This document shows, in pieces, positions 45,330 to 53,480 of a stretch of DNA of 64,000 nt; positions within the stretch are counted from its first letter, which is position 1; each line of letters starts with the position of its first letter. The stretch is from Streptococcus sp. 116-D4 (lineage in GTDB: Bacteria; Bacillota; Bacilli; Lactobacillales; Streptococcaceae): assembly GCF_009731465.1 (NCBI RefSeq), contig NZ_AP021887.1, forward strand, positions 924,001 to 988,000, read 5' to 3'. Under the pieces are notes generated by a model, which was not told the DNA's origin, ran no database searches, and saw nothing but the letters and a program-made list of their open reading frames with translations. Both the position numbers and the translations under genes were made by a program.

Positions 45330-46322
45330 ATGGAAACAAAAACAATGTCCTTCCGTGACACCATTATCCTTGCTATGTCTGAGGAAATGCGTCGCGATGA
45401 AAATGTACTCTTGATGGGTGAAGATGTAGGTGTCTTTGGTGGAGACTTTGGTACATCTGTAGGTATGCTTGAAGAATTTGGACCAGAACGTGTTCGGGAC
45501 TGTCCGATTTCCGAAGCAGCGATTTCTGGTGCAGCTGCTGGTGCTGCTATGACTGGACTTCGCCCAATCGTTGATATGACCTTCATGGACTTTTCTGTTA
45601 TTGCCATGGATAATATCGTCAACCAAGCAGCTAAAACTCGTTATATGTTTGGTGGTAAAGGTCAAGTGCCGATTACAATCCGCTGTGCCGCTGGTAACGG
45701 AGTAGGGTCTGCCGCACAACATTCACAATCATTGGAATCTTGGTTCACTCATATCCCTGGATTGAAAGTTGTTGCTCCAGGTACTCCGGCTGATATGAAG
45801 GGACTTCTTAAGTCTTCTATCCGAGACAACAACCCTGTTATCATTCTTGAATACAAATCAGAATTTAACCAAAAAGGGGAAGTGCCTGTTGATCCAGACT
45901 ATACAATTCCACTTGGAGTCGGCGAAATCAAACGCGAAGGAACGGATGTAACTGTAGTAACATATGGTAAAATGCTTCGTCGTGTCATGCAAGCTGCTGA
46001 AGAATTGGCCGAAGAAGGTATTTCAGTTGAAATTGTTGACCCACGTACCCTTGTTCCGCTTGATAAGGATATCATTATTAACTCAGTTAAGAAGACTGGT
46101 AAGGTTGTTCTGGTAAACGATGCCCACAAAACAAGCGGCTATATCGGTGAAATTTCAGCTATTATTTCAGAATCAGAAGCATTTGACTATCTAGATGCAC
46201 CAATCCGCCGTTGTGCAGGGGAAGATGTGCCAATGCCTTATGCACAAAACCTAGAAAATGCAATGATTCCAACAGTTGAAAGCATCAAAGATGCAATCCG
46301 TAAAACATATAACAAAGAATAA
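45330..46322 (+). CDS. acoB: Acetoin/pyruvate dehydrogenase E1 beta
   Basis: 330 aa transketolase-like subunit (MGEDVGVFGGDFGTSVGMLE, PISEAAISGAAAGAAMTGLR and VDPRTLVPLDKDIII). It forms the alpha2beta2 E1 with AcoA. SD AAGGAGAAAGAGATAA. A 550-nt gap with tandem structured repeats follows before acoC, unusual inside an operon. Confidence 0.92.
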   Translation: METKTMSFRDTIILAMSEEMRRDENVLLMGEDVGVFGGDFGTSVGMLEEFGPERVRDCPISEAAISGAAAGAAMTGLRPIVDMTFMDFSVIAMDNIVNQAAKTRYMFGGKGQVPITIRCAAGNGVGSAAQHSQSLESWFTHIPGLKVVAPGTPADMKGLLKSSIRDNNPVIILEYKSEFNQKGEVPVDPDYTIPLGVGEIKREGTDVTVVTYGKMLRRVMQAAEELAEEGISVEIVDPRTLVPLDKDIIINSVKKTGKVVLVNDAHKTSGYIGEISAIISESEAFDYLDAPIRRCAGEDVPMPYAQNLENAMIPTVESIKDAIRKTYNKE

Positions 46323-46410
46323 GTTTACATAAGATAATTTATGTAAAATAAATAAAGCTGACGAGAAACTTTGTATCTTTTAGGTGCAGAGTTCTTCGTC
46401 CCTAATATCT

Positions 46411-46857
46411 TAGATTAGAGCACGGGCTAAAGTCTGTGTGAAAAAGATAAACTTTCCTAGAAACTAAGGTTTCTTCTTCGAGTTTCCTATTTTCACTGTG
46501 ACTTTTTACGCCCTTAGTATCTTATAATTGAATTCGGACGGAGGTCTGCGAAAAAAAGATAGATTTCCTTGTGTTCATGGAACACATCGTCAATCTCCTA
46601 TTTTTTCATTGCCCTCTTCGTCCTTAATATCTTAGATTAGAGCACGGGCTAAAAGCTTGGAAAAAAGATAAATCTCCTTGGCTTCATCGAAGCCATCGTC
46701 GATTTCCTATTTTTCGGTCGCTTTTAAACGCCCTTTGCATCATGTAATTGAATTCGGACGGAGGTCTGTGAAAAAAAGATAGATTTCCTTGTGTTCATGG
46801 AACACATCGTCAATCTCCTATTTTTTCATTGCCCTCTTCGTCCTTAATATCTTAGTA
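46411..46857 (+). repeat. Four tandem ~107-116-bp structured repeats between acoB and acoC
   Basis: Units begin near 46411, 46528, 46635 and 46748. Units 2 and 4 are almost identical (one change in 107 bp). Linkers alternate between ATTAGAGCACGGGCTAAA and ATTGAATTCGGACGGAGGTC. Each unit has an A-rich 5' side, a small hairpin and a CCTATTTTT 3' side. Both stems vary in sequence yet keep pairing: inner GAAAC/GTTTC, GTGTTC/GAACAC, GGCTTC/GAAGCC; outer AAACT/AGTTT, AGATT/AATCT, AAATC/GATTT. No ORF. Not a CRISPR (no unique spacers). Function unknown; RNA structure is supported by the compensatory changes. Confidence 0.85.
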
Positions 46858-46873
46858 TAGAATAGGAGAGGTC

Positions 46874-47917
46874 ATGGCTGATGATAAGCTAAGAGCGACT
46901 CCTGCAGCTAGAAAATTAGCAGATGATTTAGGGATAAATCTCTACGATATTTCTGGCTCAGGCGCAAACGGTCGTGTCCACAAAGAAGACGTGGAAACAT
47001 TTAAAGACACTAATGTGGTTCGCATTTCGCCACTTGCAAAACGAATTGCCCTTGAACATAACATTGCATGGCAGGAAATCCAAGGAACTGGTCATCGTGG
47101 CAAGATTATGAAGAAGGATGTTTTAGCTTTCCTTCCGGAAAATATCGAGAACGAAACAATCAAGTCACCTGCTCAAATCGAGAAAGTGGAAGAAGTTCTA
47201 GAAAATGTAACTCCTTATGGTGAAATCGAGCGTATTCCAATGACACCGATGCGTAAGGTTATTGCTCAACGTATGGTTGAGTCATACTTGACTGCCCCAA
47301 CCTTTACGCTTAACTACGATGTTGATATGTCTGAATTGCTTGCCCTTCGTAAAAAAGTTCTAGACCCAATCATGGAAGCAACTGGTAAGAAAATCACTGT
47401 TACAGACTTGCTTTCACTTGCCGTTGTTAAGACTCTTATGAAACACCCGTATATCAACGCTTCATTGACAGAAGATGGCAAGACTATTATCACTCACAAC
47501 TATGTCAACCTTGCCATGGCTGTTGGAATGGATAATGGATTGATGACACCAGTTGTCTATAATGCAGAAAAAATGAGCTTGTCTGAGTTGGTAGTTGCCT
47601 TTAAAGACGTTATTGGACGTACCTTGGACGGTAAATTAGCTCCTAGCGAATTGCAAAACTCAACTTTCACCATCAGTAACTTGGGAATGTTTGGTGTTCA
47701 ATCATTCGGTCCAATCATTAACCAACCGAACTCAGCAATTCTTGGTGTTAGCTCAACAGTTGAAAAACCTGTTGTAGTCAATGGTGAAATCGTGATTCGT
47801 CCAATTATGAGTCTTGGTTTGACAATTGACCACCGAGTCGTTGATGGAATGGCTGGTGCTAAGTTTATGAAAGACTTGAAAGCTTTGATTGAGAACCCAA
47901 TCTCAATGTTGATTTAA
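46874..47917 (+). CDS. acoC: Dehydrogenase complex E2 acyltransferase lacking a lipoyl domain
   Basis: 347 aa. It starts directly with two peripheral subunit-binding domains (residues ~6-42, RATPAARKLADDLGINLYDI; and ~50-87, ISPLAKRIALEHNIAWQEI) and then the CoA acyltransferase core with catalytic TIDHRVVDGMAGA near the C-terminus. No N-terminal lipoyl domain is present; the SD AGGAGAGGTC before the ATG supports this start. The missing lipoyl domain is at the N-terminus of LpdA. Confidence 0.92.
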   Translation: MADDKLRATPAARKLADDLGINLYDISGSGANGRVHKEDVETFKDTNVVRISPLAKRIALEHNIAWQEIQGTGHRGKIMKKDVLAFLPENIENETIKSPAQIEKVEEVLENVTPYGEIERIPMTPMRKVIAQRMVESYLTAPTFTLNYDVDMSELLALRKKVLDPIMEATGKKITVTDLLSLAVVKTLMKHPYINASLTEDGKTIITHNYVNLAMAVGMDNGLMTPVVYNAEKMSLSELVVAFKDVIGRTLDGKLAPSELQNSTFTISNLGMFGVQSFGPIINQPNSAILGVSSTVEKPVVVNGEIVIRPIMSLGLTIDHRVVDGMAGAKFMKDLKALIENPISMLI

Positions 47918-47956
47918 ACTATTTATTTTTAGAAATATAGATAAAGGAAGTAAGAT

Positions 47957-49660
47957 ATGGCCTTAGAAGTAATTATGCCAAAAGCCGGCGTGGATATGAC
48001 AGAAGGACAAATCGTCCAATGGAATAAAAAAGTCGGAGAATTTGTAAAAGAAGGAGAAATCCTTTTGGAAATCATGACTGACAAAGTCAGCATGGAATTA
48101 GAAGCTGAAGAAGATGGTTATTTGATTGCCATTCTCAAAGGGGACGGGGAGACTGTTCCTGTTACTGAAGTTATCGGATATCTTGGTGAGGAAGGGGAAA
48201 ACATCCCATCTTCTGGAGCAGCTGCACCAGAAGCTAGCCCAGCACCTGCAGCAAGTGCTTCAAACGATGAAGGTAAGAGCGATGATGCTTATGATATCGT
48301 TGTTATTGGTGGTGGACCTGCTGGTTATGTATCTGCCATTAAAGCGGCTCAATTGGGTGGTAAGGTTGCTCTTGTTGAGAAATCTGAACTTGGTGGAACT
48401 TGTTTGAACCGTGGATGTATCCCAACTAAGACTTACCTTCACAACGCTGAAATTATTGAAAATATCGGTCATGCAGCAAATCGTGGAATCGTGATTGAAA
48501 ATCCTAATTTCACAGTTGATATGGAGAAACTTTTAGAAACTAAATCTAAAGTTGTTAATACTCTTGTTGGAGGTGTTGCAGGACTCCTTCGTAGTTATGG
48601 AGTTGATGTTCATAAGGGTATTGGTACTATTACTAAAGATAAGAATGTCTTGGTAAATGGTTCTGAATTGCTTGAAACTAAGAAGATTATCCTTGCTGGT
48701 GGTTCAAAAGTAAGCAAAATCAATGTTCCTGGTATGGAATCATCTCTTGTTATGACTAGTGATGACATTCTTGAAATGAATGAAGTACCAGAAAGCCTCG
48801 TTATCATTGGTGGTGGAGTTGTCGGTATCGAGCTTGGTCAAGCCTTCATGACATTTGGTTCAAAAGTTACTGTTATCGAAATGATGGATCGCATTGTCCC
48901 AGCAATGGACGCAGAAGTATCTAAGAACCTCCGTTTGATTCTTGAGCGTAAAGGTATGACTATCTTGACAGGTACTAAACTTCAAGAAATTCTTGAAGAA
49001 GATGGCAAACTTCGTATCAAAGTTGAAGGAAAAGATGATATCATCGCGAATAAAGCCCTTCTTTCAATCGGTCGTGTTCCAGACCTTGAAGGTATCGGAG
49101 AAGTTGAATTTGAGTTAGACCGTGGTCGTATCAAGGTTAACGAGTACATGGAAACTTCTGTTCCAGGTATCTATGCACCAGGTGATATCAACGGTACGAA
49201 GATGTTGGCTCACGCTGCCTTCCGTATGGGTGAAGTAGCAGCTGAAAATGCCCTTAAAGGAAATCACCATGTTGCTAAATTGAACTTGACTCCTGCAGCT
49301 ATTTACACACTTCCAGAAGTAGCAGCAGTTGGGTTGACTGAAGAGCAAGCTCGTGAGAAATACGATGTCCAAATCGGTAAATTCAACTTTGCTGCAAACG
49401 GACGTGCCATTGCATCAGATGCTGCTCAAGGATTTGTTAAAGTCATTGCAGACAAGAAATATGGTGAAATCCTTGGTGTTCACATCATTGGTCCTGCAGC
49501 AGCAGAATTGATCAATGAAGCGTCAAGCATCATCGAAATGGAAATCACTGTAGAAGAAATGCTTAAGACAATCCACGGACACCCAACCTACTCTGAAGTG
49601 ATGTACGAAGCATTCGCAGATGTTCTTGGAATGGCTATTCATTCACCTAAGAAAAAATAA
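47957..49660 (+). CDS. lpdA: Dihydrolipoamide dehydrogenase with N-terminal lipoyl domain
   Basis: 567 aa. Residues 1-80 form a lipoyl domain with the lipoylated Lys in EIMTDKVSMELEAEE (~residue 43). An Ala/Pro/Ser linker (~83-105) leads to the FAD enzyme with GGGPAGY, redox-active GGTCLNRGCIPTK and C-terminal HGHPTYSE (catalytic His). It reoxidises dihydrolipoate with NAD+. The domain arrangement complements AcoC, and LplA nearby would attach lipoate. Confidence 0.95.
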   Translation: MALEVIMPKAGVDMTEGQIVQWNKKVGEFVKEGEILLEIMTDKVSMELEAEEDGYLIAILKGDGETVPVTEVIGYLGEEGENIPSSGAAAPEASPAPAASASNDEGKSDDAYDIVVIGGGPAGYVSAIKAAQLGGKVALVEKSELGGTCLNRGCIPTKTYLHNAEIIENIGHAANRGIVIENPNFTVDMEKLLETKSKVVNTLVGGVAGLLRSYGVDVHKGIGTITKDKNVLVNGSELLETKKIILAGGSKVSKINVPGMESSLVMTSDDILEMNEVPESLVIIGGGVVGIELGQAFMTFGSKVTVIEMMDRIVPAMDAEVSKNLRLILERKGMTILTGTKLQEILEEDGKLRIKVEGKDDIIANKALLSIGRVPDLEGIGEVEFELDRGRIKVNEYMETSVPGIYAPGDINGTKMLAHAAFRMGEVAAENALKGNHHVAKLNLTPAAIYTLPEVAAVGLTEEQAREKYDVQIGKFNFAANGRAIASDAAQGFVKVIADKKYGEILGVHIIGPAAAELINEASSIIEMEITVEEMLKTIHGHPTYSEVMYEAFADVLGMAIHSPKKK

Positions 49661-49683
49661 ATAAGTCTCTCTATAAAATTTAC

Positions 49684-49804
49684 CTAAAGTAGTACGGACG
49701 GCAGCGACCTCTATTAGAGTTTCATGCCTAAAAATTGAGCCTTTTGTCTCAATTTTTCCGAGAAATGTAACGATAACACGTTACATTTCTTTTTACTACT
49801 TTAG
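49684..49804 (+). other. Structured intergenic element before lplA
   Basis: Outer pairing AAAGTAGT / ACTACTTT encloses the hairpins AAAAATTGAG / CTCAATTTTT (49730-49757) and GAAATGTAACG / CGTTACATTTC followed by TTTTT (49762-49794). The latter is the lpdA terminator. The segment TACGGACGGCAGCGACCTC recalls the GGACGG linkers of the acoB-acoC repeats. Confidence 0.6.
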
Positions 49805-49855
49805 AAAATTAGATTGCTATGAACAAAATTTAAAAACTAGATTTTTGGAAATACT

Positions 49856-50845
49856 ATGAAATACATTATCAATCATTCAAACGAAACTGCCTTTAATATT
49901 GCTTTAGAGGAATATGCTTTTAAACATCTCCTTGATGAGGATCAAATTTTTATTCTTTGGATCAACAAACCATCAATCATTGTGGGACGTCACCAAAACA
50001 CTATCGAAGAAATTAACCGTGATTATGTTCGTGAAAACGGCATTGAGGTAGTGCGTCGTATCAGTGGTGGTGGAGCTGTTTACCATGATTTGAACAATCT
50101 TAACTATACCATCATTTCAAAAGAAGATGAAAACAAGGCCTTTGACTTCAAGAGTTTCTCTACTCCTGTTATCAATACTTTGGCTGAACTTGGTGTTAAA
50201 GCTGTATTTACAGGTCGTAACGACTTAGAAATAGACGGTAAGAAATTCTGTGGAAATGCCCAGGCCTATATCAACGGACGTATCATGCACCATGGTTGTC
50301 TTCTCTTTGATGTTGATTTGTCAGTCCTTGCTAACGCGCTTAAAGTATCTAAGGACAAATTTGAGTCTAAAGGTGTTAAATCAGTTCGTGCTCGTGTAAC
50401 GAATATTATCGATGAATTGCCAGAAAAAATCACTGTTGAAGAATTCCGTGATCTACTCTTGGAATACATGAAAAAAGAATATCCTGAAATGACAGAATAT
50501 GTATTTTCAGATGAAGAATTGGCTGAAATCAATCGTATTAAAGATACTAAGTTTGGAACTTGGGATTGGAACTATGGTAAATCACCAGAGTATAACATCC
50601 GTCGTGGAACTAAATTCCCAAGCGGTAAGGTTGAAATCTTTGCTAATGTTATTGAGTCAAAAATTCAAGATATCAAGATTTACGGTGACTTCTTTGGTAT
50701 CGAAGATGTTGCAGCTGTAGAAGATGTCCTTCGTGGTGTTAAATACGAACGCGAAGATGTTCTTAAAGCCCTTCAAACCATTAACTTAGGTCGTTATTTC
50801 GCAGGAATTACTGCTGAAGAAATTGCTGAAGCAGTAGTGGGATAA
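49856..50845 (+). CDS. lplA: Lipoate-protein ligase A
   Basis: 329 aa. The conserved RRISGGGAVYHDLNNLNYTII binds lipoyl-AMP, and GRNDLEIDGKKFCGNAQ plus the C-terminal accessory domain (TKFPSGKVEIFANV) are present. It activates free lipoate with ATP and attaches it to lipoyl domains such as that of LpdA. A short hairpin (AAGAAGTTGGGAATTCCCAA, followed by CTTCTT) after the stop is the likely terminator. Confidence 0.93.
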   Translation: MKYIINHSNETAFNIALEEYAFKHLLDEDQIFILWINKPSIIVGRHQNTIEEINRDYVRENGIEVVRRISGGGAVYHDLNNLNYTIISKEDENKAFDFKSFSTPVINTLAELGVKAVFTGRNDLEIDGKKFCGNAQAYINGRIMHHGCLLFDVDLSVLANALKVSKDKFESKGVKSVRARVTNIIDELPEKITVEEFRDLLLEYMKKEYPEMTEYVFSDEELAEINRIKDTKFGTWDWNYGKSPEYNIRRGTKFPSGKVEIFANVIESKIQDIKIYGDFFGIEDVAAVEDVLRGVKYEREDVLKALQTINLGRYFAGITAEEIAEAVVG

Positions 50846-50920
50846 ATCAAAAAGAAGTTGGGAATTCCCAACTTCTTTATTTTTGTAATATTGTTTACAT
50901 AATTTATATTATGTTAGAAA

Positions 50921-51991
50921 CTATAAGCTATCCAAAGCATTTTTTTGTTCATCATTGACAATATGGGTATAGAGGTCAGTAACTTGTGTGCTGGCATGTC
51001 CCAGTTGATGGCTTACTAAAACCTGCGATTTAGTAGCATCATAGAGCCTGGTTGCTAGCGTATGGCGTAGTTTGTGGGGAGTTACCCGAACTTTGAAGTC
51101 TTCCGAATACTTAGCTACCATCTTTTCAACACTAGAAGCATCGATACGGTTCGGAACCCCTCGATATAATGTTAGAAAGAGAGCTGTATCTGTTTTTTCT
51201 GTCTTATAACGTTTGTCGCGAATGGCAAGATATTGCTCTAAATAAGGCTTAGCAAAGGCAGCAACATTGACTGAGTCACGCTTTCCACCCTTACGAGTAA
51301 TATCAATCACCATCATTTTGAGGTTGAGATCTCGAAGGTCAAGGTTAACTGCTTCAGAGAGACGGACACCAGAGGCAAGAAGGAGTGCAATAATGGCTAA
51401 ATCTCGCTCTTTATTCTTATTAAAAGAAGATAGAGCGCGATTTGAGAGAGTTTTGGGGTATTCCTGGTCGATATAGTTAAGGAAACCTTCTGTTTCATCG
51501 CCTAAAAAGAGCTTTTGCTTGATATTCTCAGCCCGTGCAGCTAAAGTTTCTTTCTTTTTCTTGGTAGCGACCTTCTTCATAACATTGCGATAGAAATAAG
51601 GTTCTCCTTGTTCGTTTTCAACTTCCTCAGTCAAATACTTATAAAGACTAGAAAGCGCTGATAAAGTACGGTTAATGGTTGTTTGAGAGACACCATTTTT
51701 AGTTGTATTAGCATTAAGTAAAGGACGTTCACGTAAGTAAAGAATAAAAGATTCCATGTCTTTCTTTGTCATGTGCTCCAGAACGTCTAAAGGAATATTT
51801 GCCATGGTATCAGCATTCGATATACCAGATTCTAAGATCCAAGTAAAAAATCGATCGTATTCCTTTAAGTATTCGTACAAGGTCGTAAAACTGTATGGTA
51901 CAGCCAGTTTCGATTGATAATATTCAAGAACATACCAGGGCATAACTTGTTTAAGTTTATCAATCCGTTCTAATAAGGTCTCGCGTTTCAT
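50921..51991 (-). CDS. xerS: Tyrosine recombinase XerS
   Basis: 356 aa from the ATG at 51991 (GGAG in TTGGAGAAAAGC; the TTG at 52003 lies in that SD region). An N-terminal SAM-like DNA-binding domain precedes the catalytic domain with Arg in [11 protein letters not shown], HxxR in [14 protein letters not shown], and His and Tyr in [14 protein letters not shown]. XerS alone resolves chromosome dimers at difSL in streptococci. The site lies 50 bp upstream. Confidence 0.95.
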   Translation of the reverse strand: MKRETLLERIDKLKQVMPWYVLEYYQSKLAVPYSFTTLYEYLKEYDRFFTWILESGISNADTMANIPLDVLEHMTKKDMESFILYLRERPLLNANTTKNGVSQTTINRTLSALSSLYKYLTEEVENEQGEPYFYRNVMKKVATKKKKETLAARAENIKQKLFLGDETEGFLNYIDQEYPKTLSNRALSSFNKNKERDLAIIALLLASGVRLSEAVNLDLRDLNLKMMVIDITRKGGKRDSVNVAAFAKPYLEQYLAIRDKRYKTEKTDTALFLTLYRGVPNRIDASSVEKMVAKYSEDFKVRVTPHKLRHTLATRLYDATKSQVLVSHQLGHASTQVTDLYTHIVNDEQKNALDSL

Positions 51992-52041
51992 GCTTTTCTC
52001 CAAATCTTTCTATACTAGTAGTATAGCATAGCTAGATACAT

Positions 52042-52073
52042 TTTTCAAGAAAATTATAGTTTTTCGGAAAGAT
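52042..52073 (-). other. difSL chromosome dimer resolution site
   Basis: On the - strand it reads ATCTTTCCGAAAAAC, then TATAATTTTCTTGAAAA. It has the partly symmetrical arms and position just upstream of xerS known for streptococcal difSL. It marks the replication terminus; gene orientation switches around it. Confidence 0.88.
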
Positions 52074-52079
52074 GTTATA

Positions 52080-52720
52080 GGGGAAATTTAGGAATGTTCA
52101 AATAAGCTATACAATTCTAAAAATAAACAAAAAATTTTTTTGAACTAATTATGGTCGATTTTGTACTTTATTTAAGTGAAAACTAAAAATTTTTCAAATG
52201 TACATTTTGGCAAAAAAAACACTCCAATATCAATTTAATGATTTTTAGAGTTGTTTTTAGCTTGTTTGATTTTAATATTTTATTACATCTTTAATCTAAC
52301 AAAATGCTCCTGTTTTCTTCTTAAACCTTTGCAAATTGGGCAGCTTATTAATGAGCGCTTTTCATACTTAATTTTTTCATTAATTTTAAGTTTATACTGT
52401 TTCTTCCAGATTTGCCAAACTTCTTAATAATTGGTTCAATAAAAATATGTTCTTTAGGATAATTTTTAGATATTAAATAATTTATCGCATGAAGATGAGA
52501 TTGATGATGATCCAAATAAAATGATTGCAATTTTCGAAAGTAAAGTATTAGGAACTTCTTAGACAGATTCTTGGAATAAAATACAAAAACTAGAAGTTAA
52601 GATGAAATGTAGCTACATAAATTTACATATACTGTTTAAATTATTAGAGAGTTTCAAAAATATAGAATAAGTGTAAACATCTTTTATTTCAAGTCTAAAA
52701 AAAGTTTCAGAGTCACTCAG
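52080..52720. other. AT-rich degenerate region beside dif
   Basis: No convincing gene. A 60-codon - strand frame (52348-52530) lacks a SD and a recognisable family, though KNYPKEHIFIEPIIKKFGK could be debris of a protein. Otherwise only short broken frames are seen. Confidence 0.4.
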
Positions 52721-52724
52721 ACAC

Positions 52725-53165
52725 TGCCCCCGTAAATTAGAATTAAATAAAAACACCTCCAAGTTGGATTTGGTACAATATAATCAAATGCTCATGGAGG
52801 TGTCTTTTTATGGTTAAAAACGTGTGGCCTATTCTGTCGATACAAAGAATAAAGTCGTAGAAATGAAATTACAGGGATATAGTACAAAAAAATAATGCAG
52901 GAGTTAAACATAAAAAATGAAACTCAAGTAGAAACATGGTTTAGATGGTATAAAAATGGAGAAACGCATCGTTTCCACCAACAGAAAGGAAAACAATATT
53001 CTTACGAAAAAGGAATGGCTGAACTTTCAGAAATCGATCAATTAAAATTAGAACTAAAAAGAAAAGAAGTTGAATTAGAAATATTAAAAAAATACAAGGA
53101 ATTGGAAAGGAAGTGTCGCATCAAGTAGTTGTAAAGTTAGTGGAAGAATTGAAAGATAAATATGC
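52725..53165 (+). mobile_element. Degenerate IS3-family (IS150-group) remnant
   Basis: It starts near an ACACCTCC / GGAGGTGT hairpin (52753-52804). The broken orfA reads AYSVDTKNKVVEMKLQGYST then, after a lost A in a poly-A run, KIMQELNIKNETQVETWFRW on to about 53127. OrfB starts in the -1 frame (KEVSHQVVVKLVEELKDKYAV) but ends within ~20 codons. No right end is seen. Confidence 0.8.
52811..53127 (+). pseudogene. IS3-family transposase orfA, frameshifted
   Basis: The helix-turn-helix and leucine-zipper parts (LKLELKRKEVELEILKKYKE) are intact from ~52895 on, but the N-terminus is split by two frame errors (52820s and the A7 run near 52890). The stop at 53127 ends with KCRIK. Not functional. 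Confidence 0.75.
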
Positions 53166-53274
53166 GGTACATTTAATTTATTCTTGCTTTAGTGATACAG
53201 AAAAATATTTTAAAGCTATTTCAGGATACGACACATGTGGAGACGATGGTATTATTGTCAAGAAAATAGAATAA
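53101..53274 (+). pseudogene. orfB start fused to unrelated tail
   Basis: The -1 frame begins as IS3 orfB (SHQVVVKLVEELKDKYAV) and continues open through HLIYSCFSDTEKYFKAISGY to a TAA at 53274. The tail is not IS-like and may be the C-terminus of a disrupted gene. Confidence 0.45.
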
Positions 53275-53342
53275 CCAGCTACAAAACTGTCGAAATAGGT
53301 GGCTTTTAGGATTTTAAAAGAAATCAGTTCTATAATAAATTA

Positions 53343-53389
53343 AAAATCGTGTTGGTAGAAAAATCGTCTACTTCTACCAACACGATTTT
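53343..53389. terminator. 18-bp perfect hairpin, likely copB terminator
   Basis: AAAATCGTGTTGGTAGAA / TTCTACCAACACGATTTT with an 11-nt loop, ~90 nt beyond the copB stop. It is usable in both directions. Confidence 0.75.
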
Positions 53390-53480
53390 ACAAAGAGCCA
53401 GTACTTACATCTCTTTTTCTTCTGTAAAACTATTGTATATTGATACTTTAAGGAGTTTTCATCATTCAATCTGTTAACCG

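Noticed and set aside
46411..46857. CRISPR array
   Set aside because: Repeats are ~110 bp, contiguous and structured, with alternating linkers and no unique 30-40 bp spacers or cas genes.
46874..47917. acoC as an N-terminally truncated E2
   Set aside because: The start has a good SD, two binding domains are intact and the lipoyl domain is present on LpdA, so this is a domain rearrangement, not damage.
52348..52530. 60-aa - strand gene beside dif
   Set aside because: No SD, no recognisable family, and it lies in clearly degenerate sequence.
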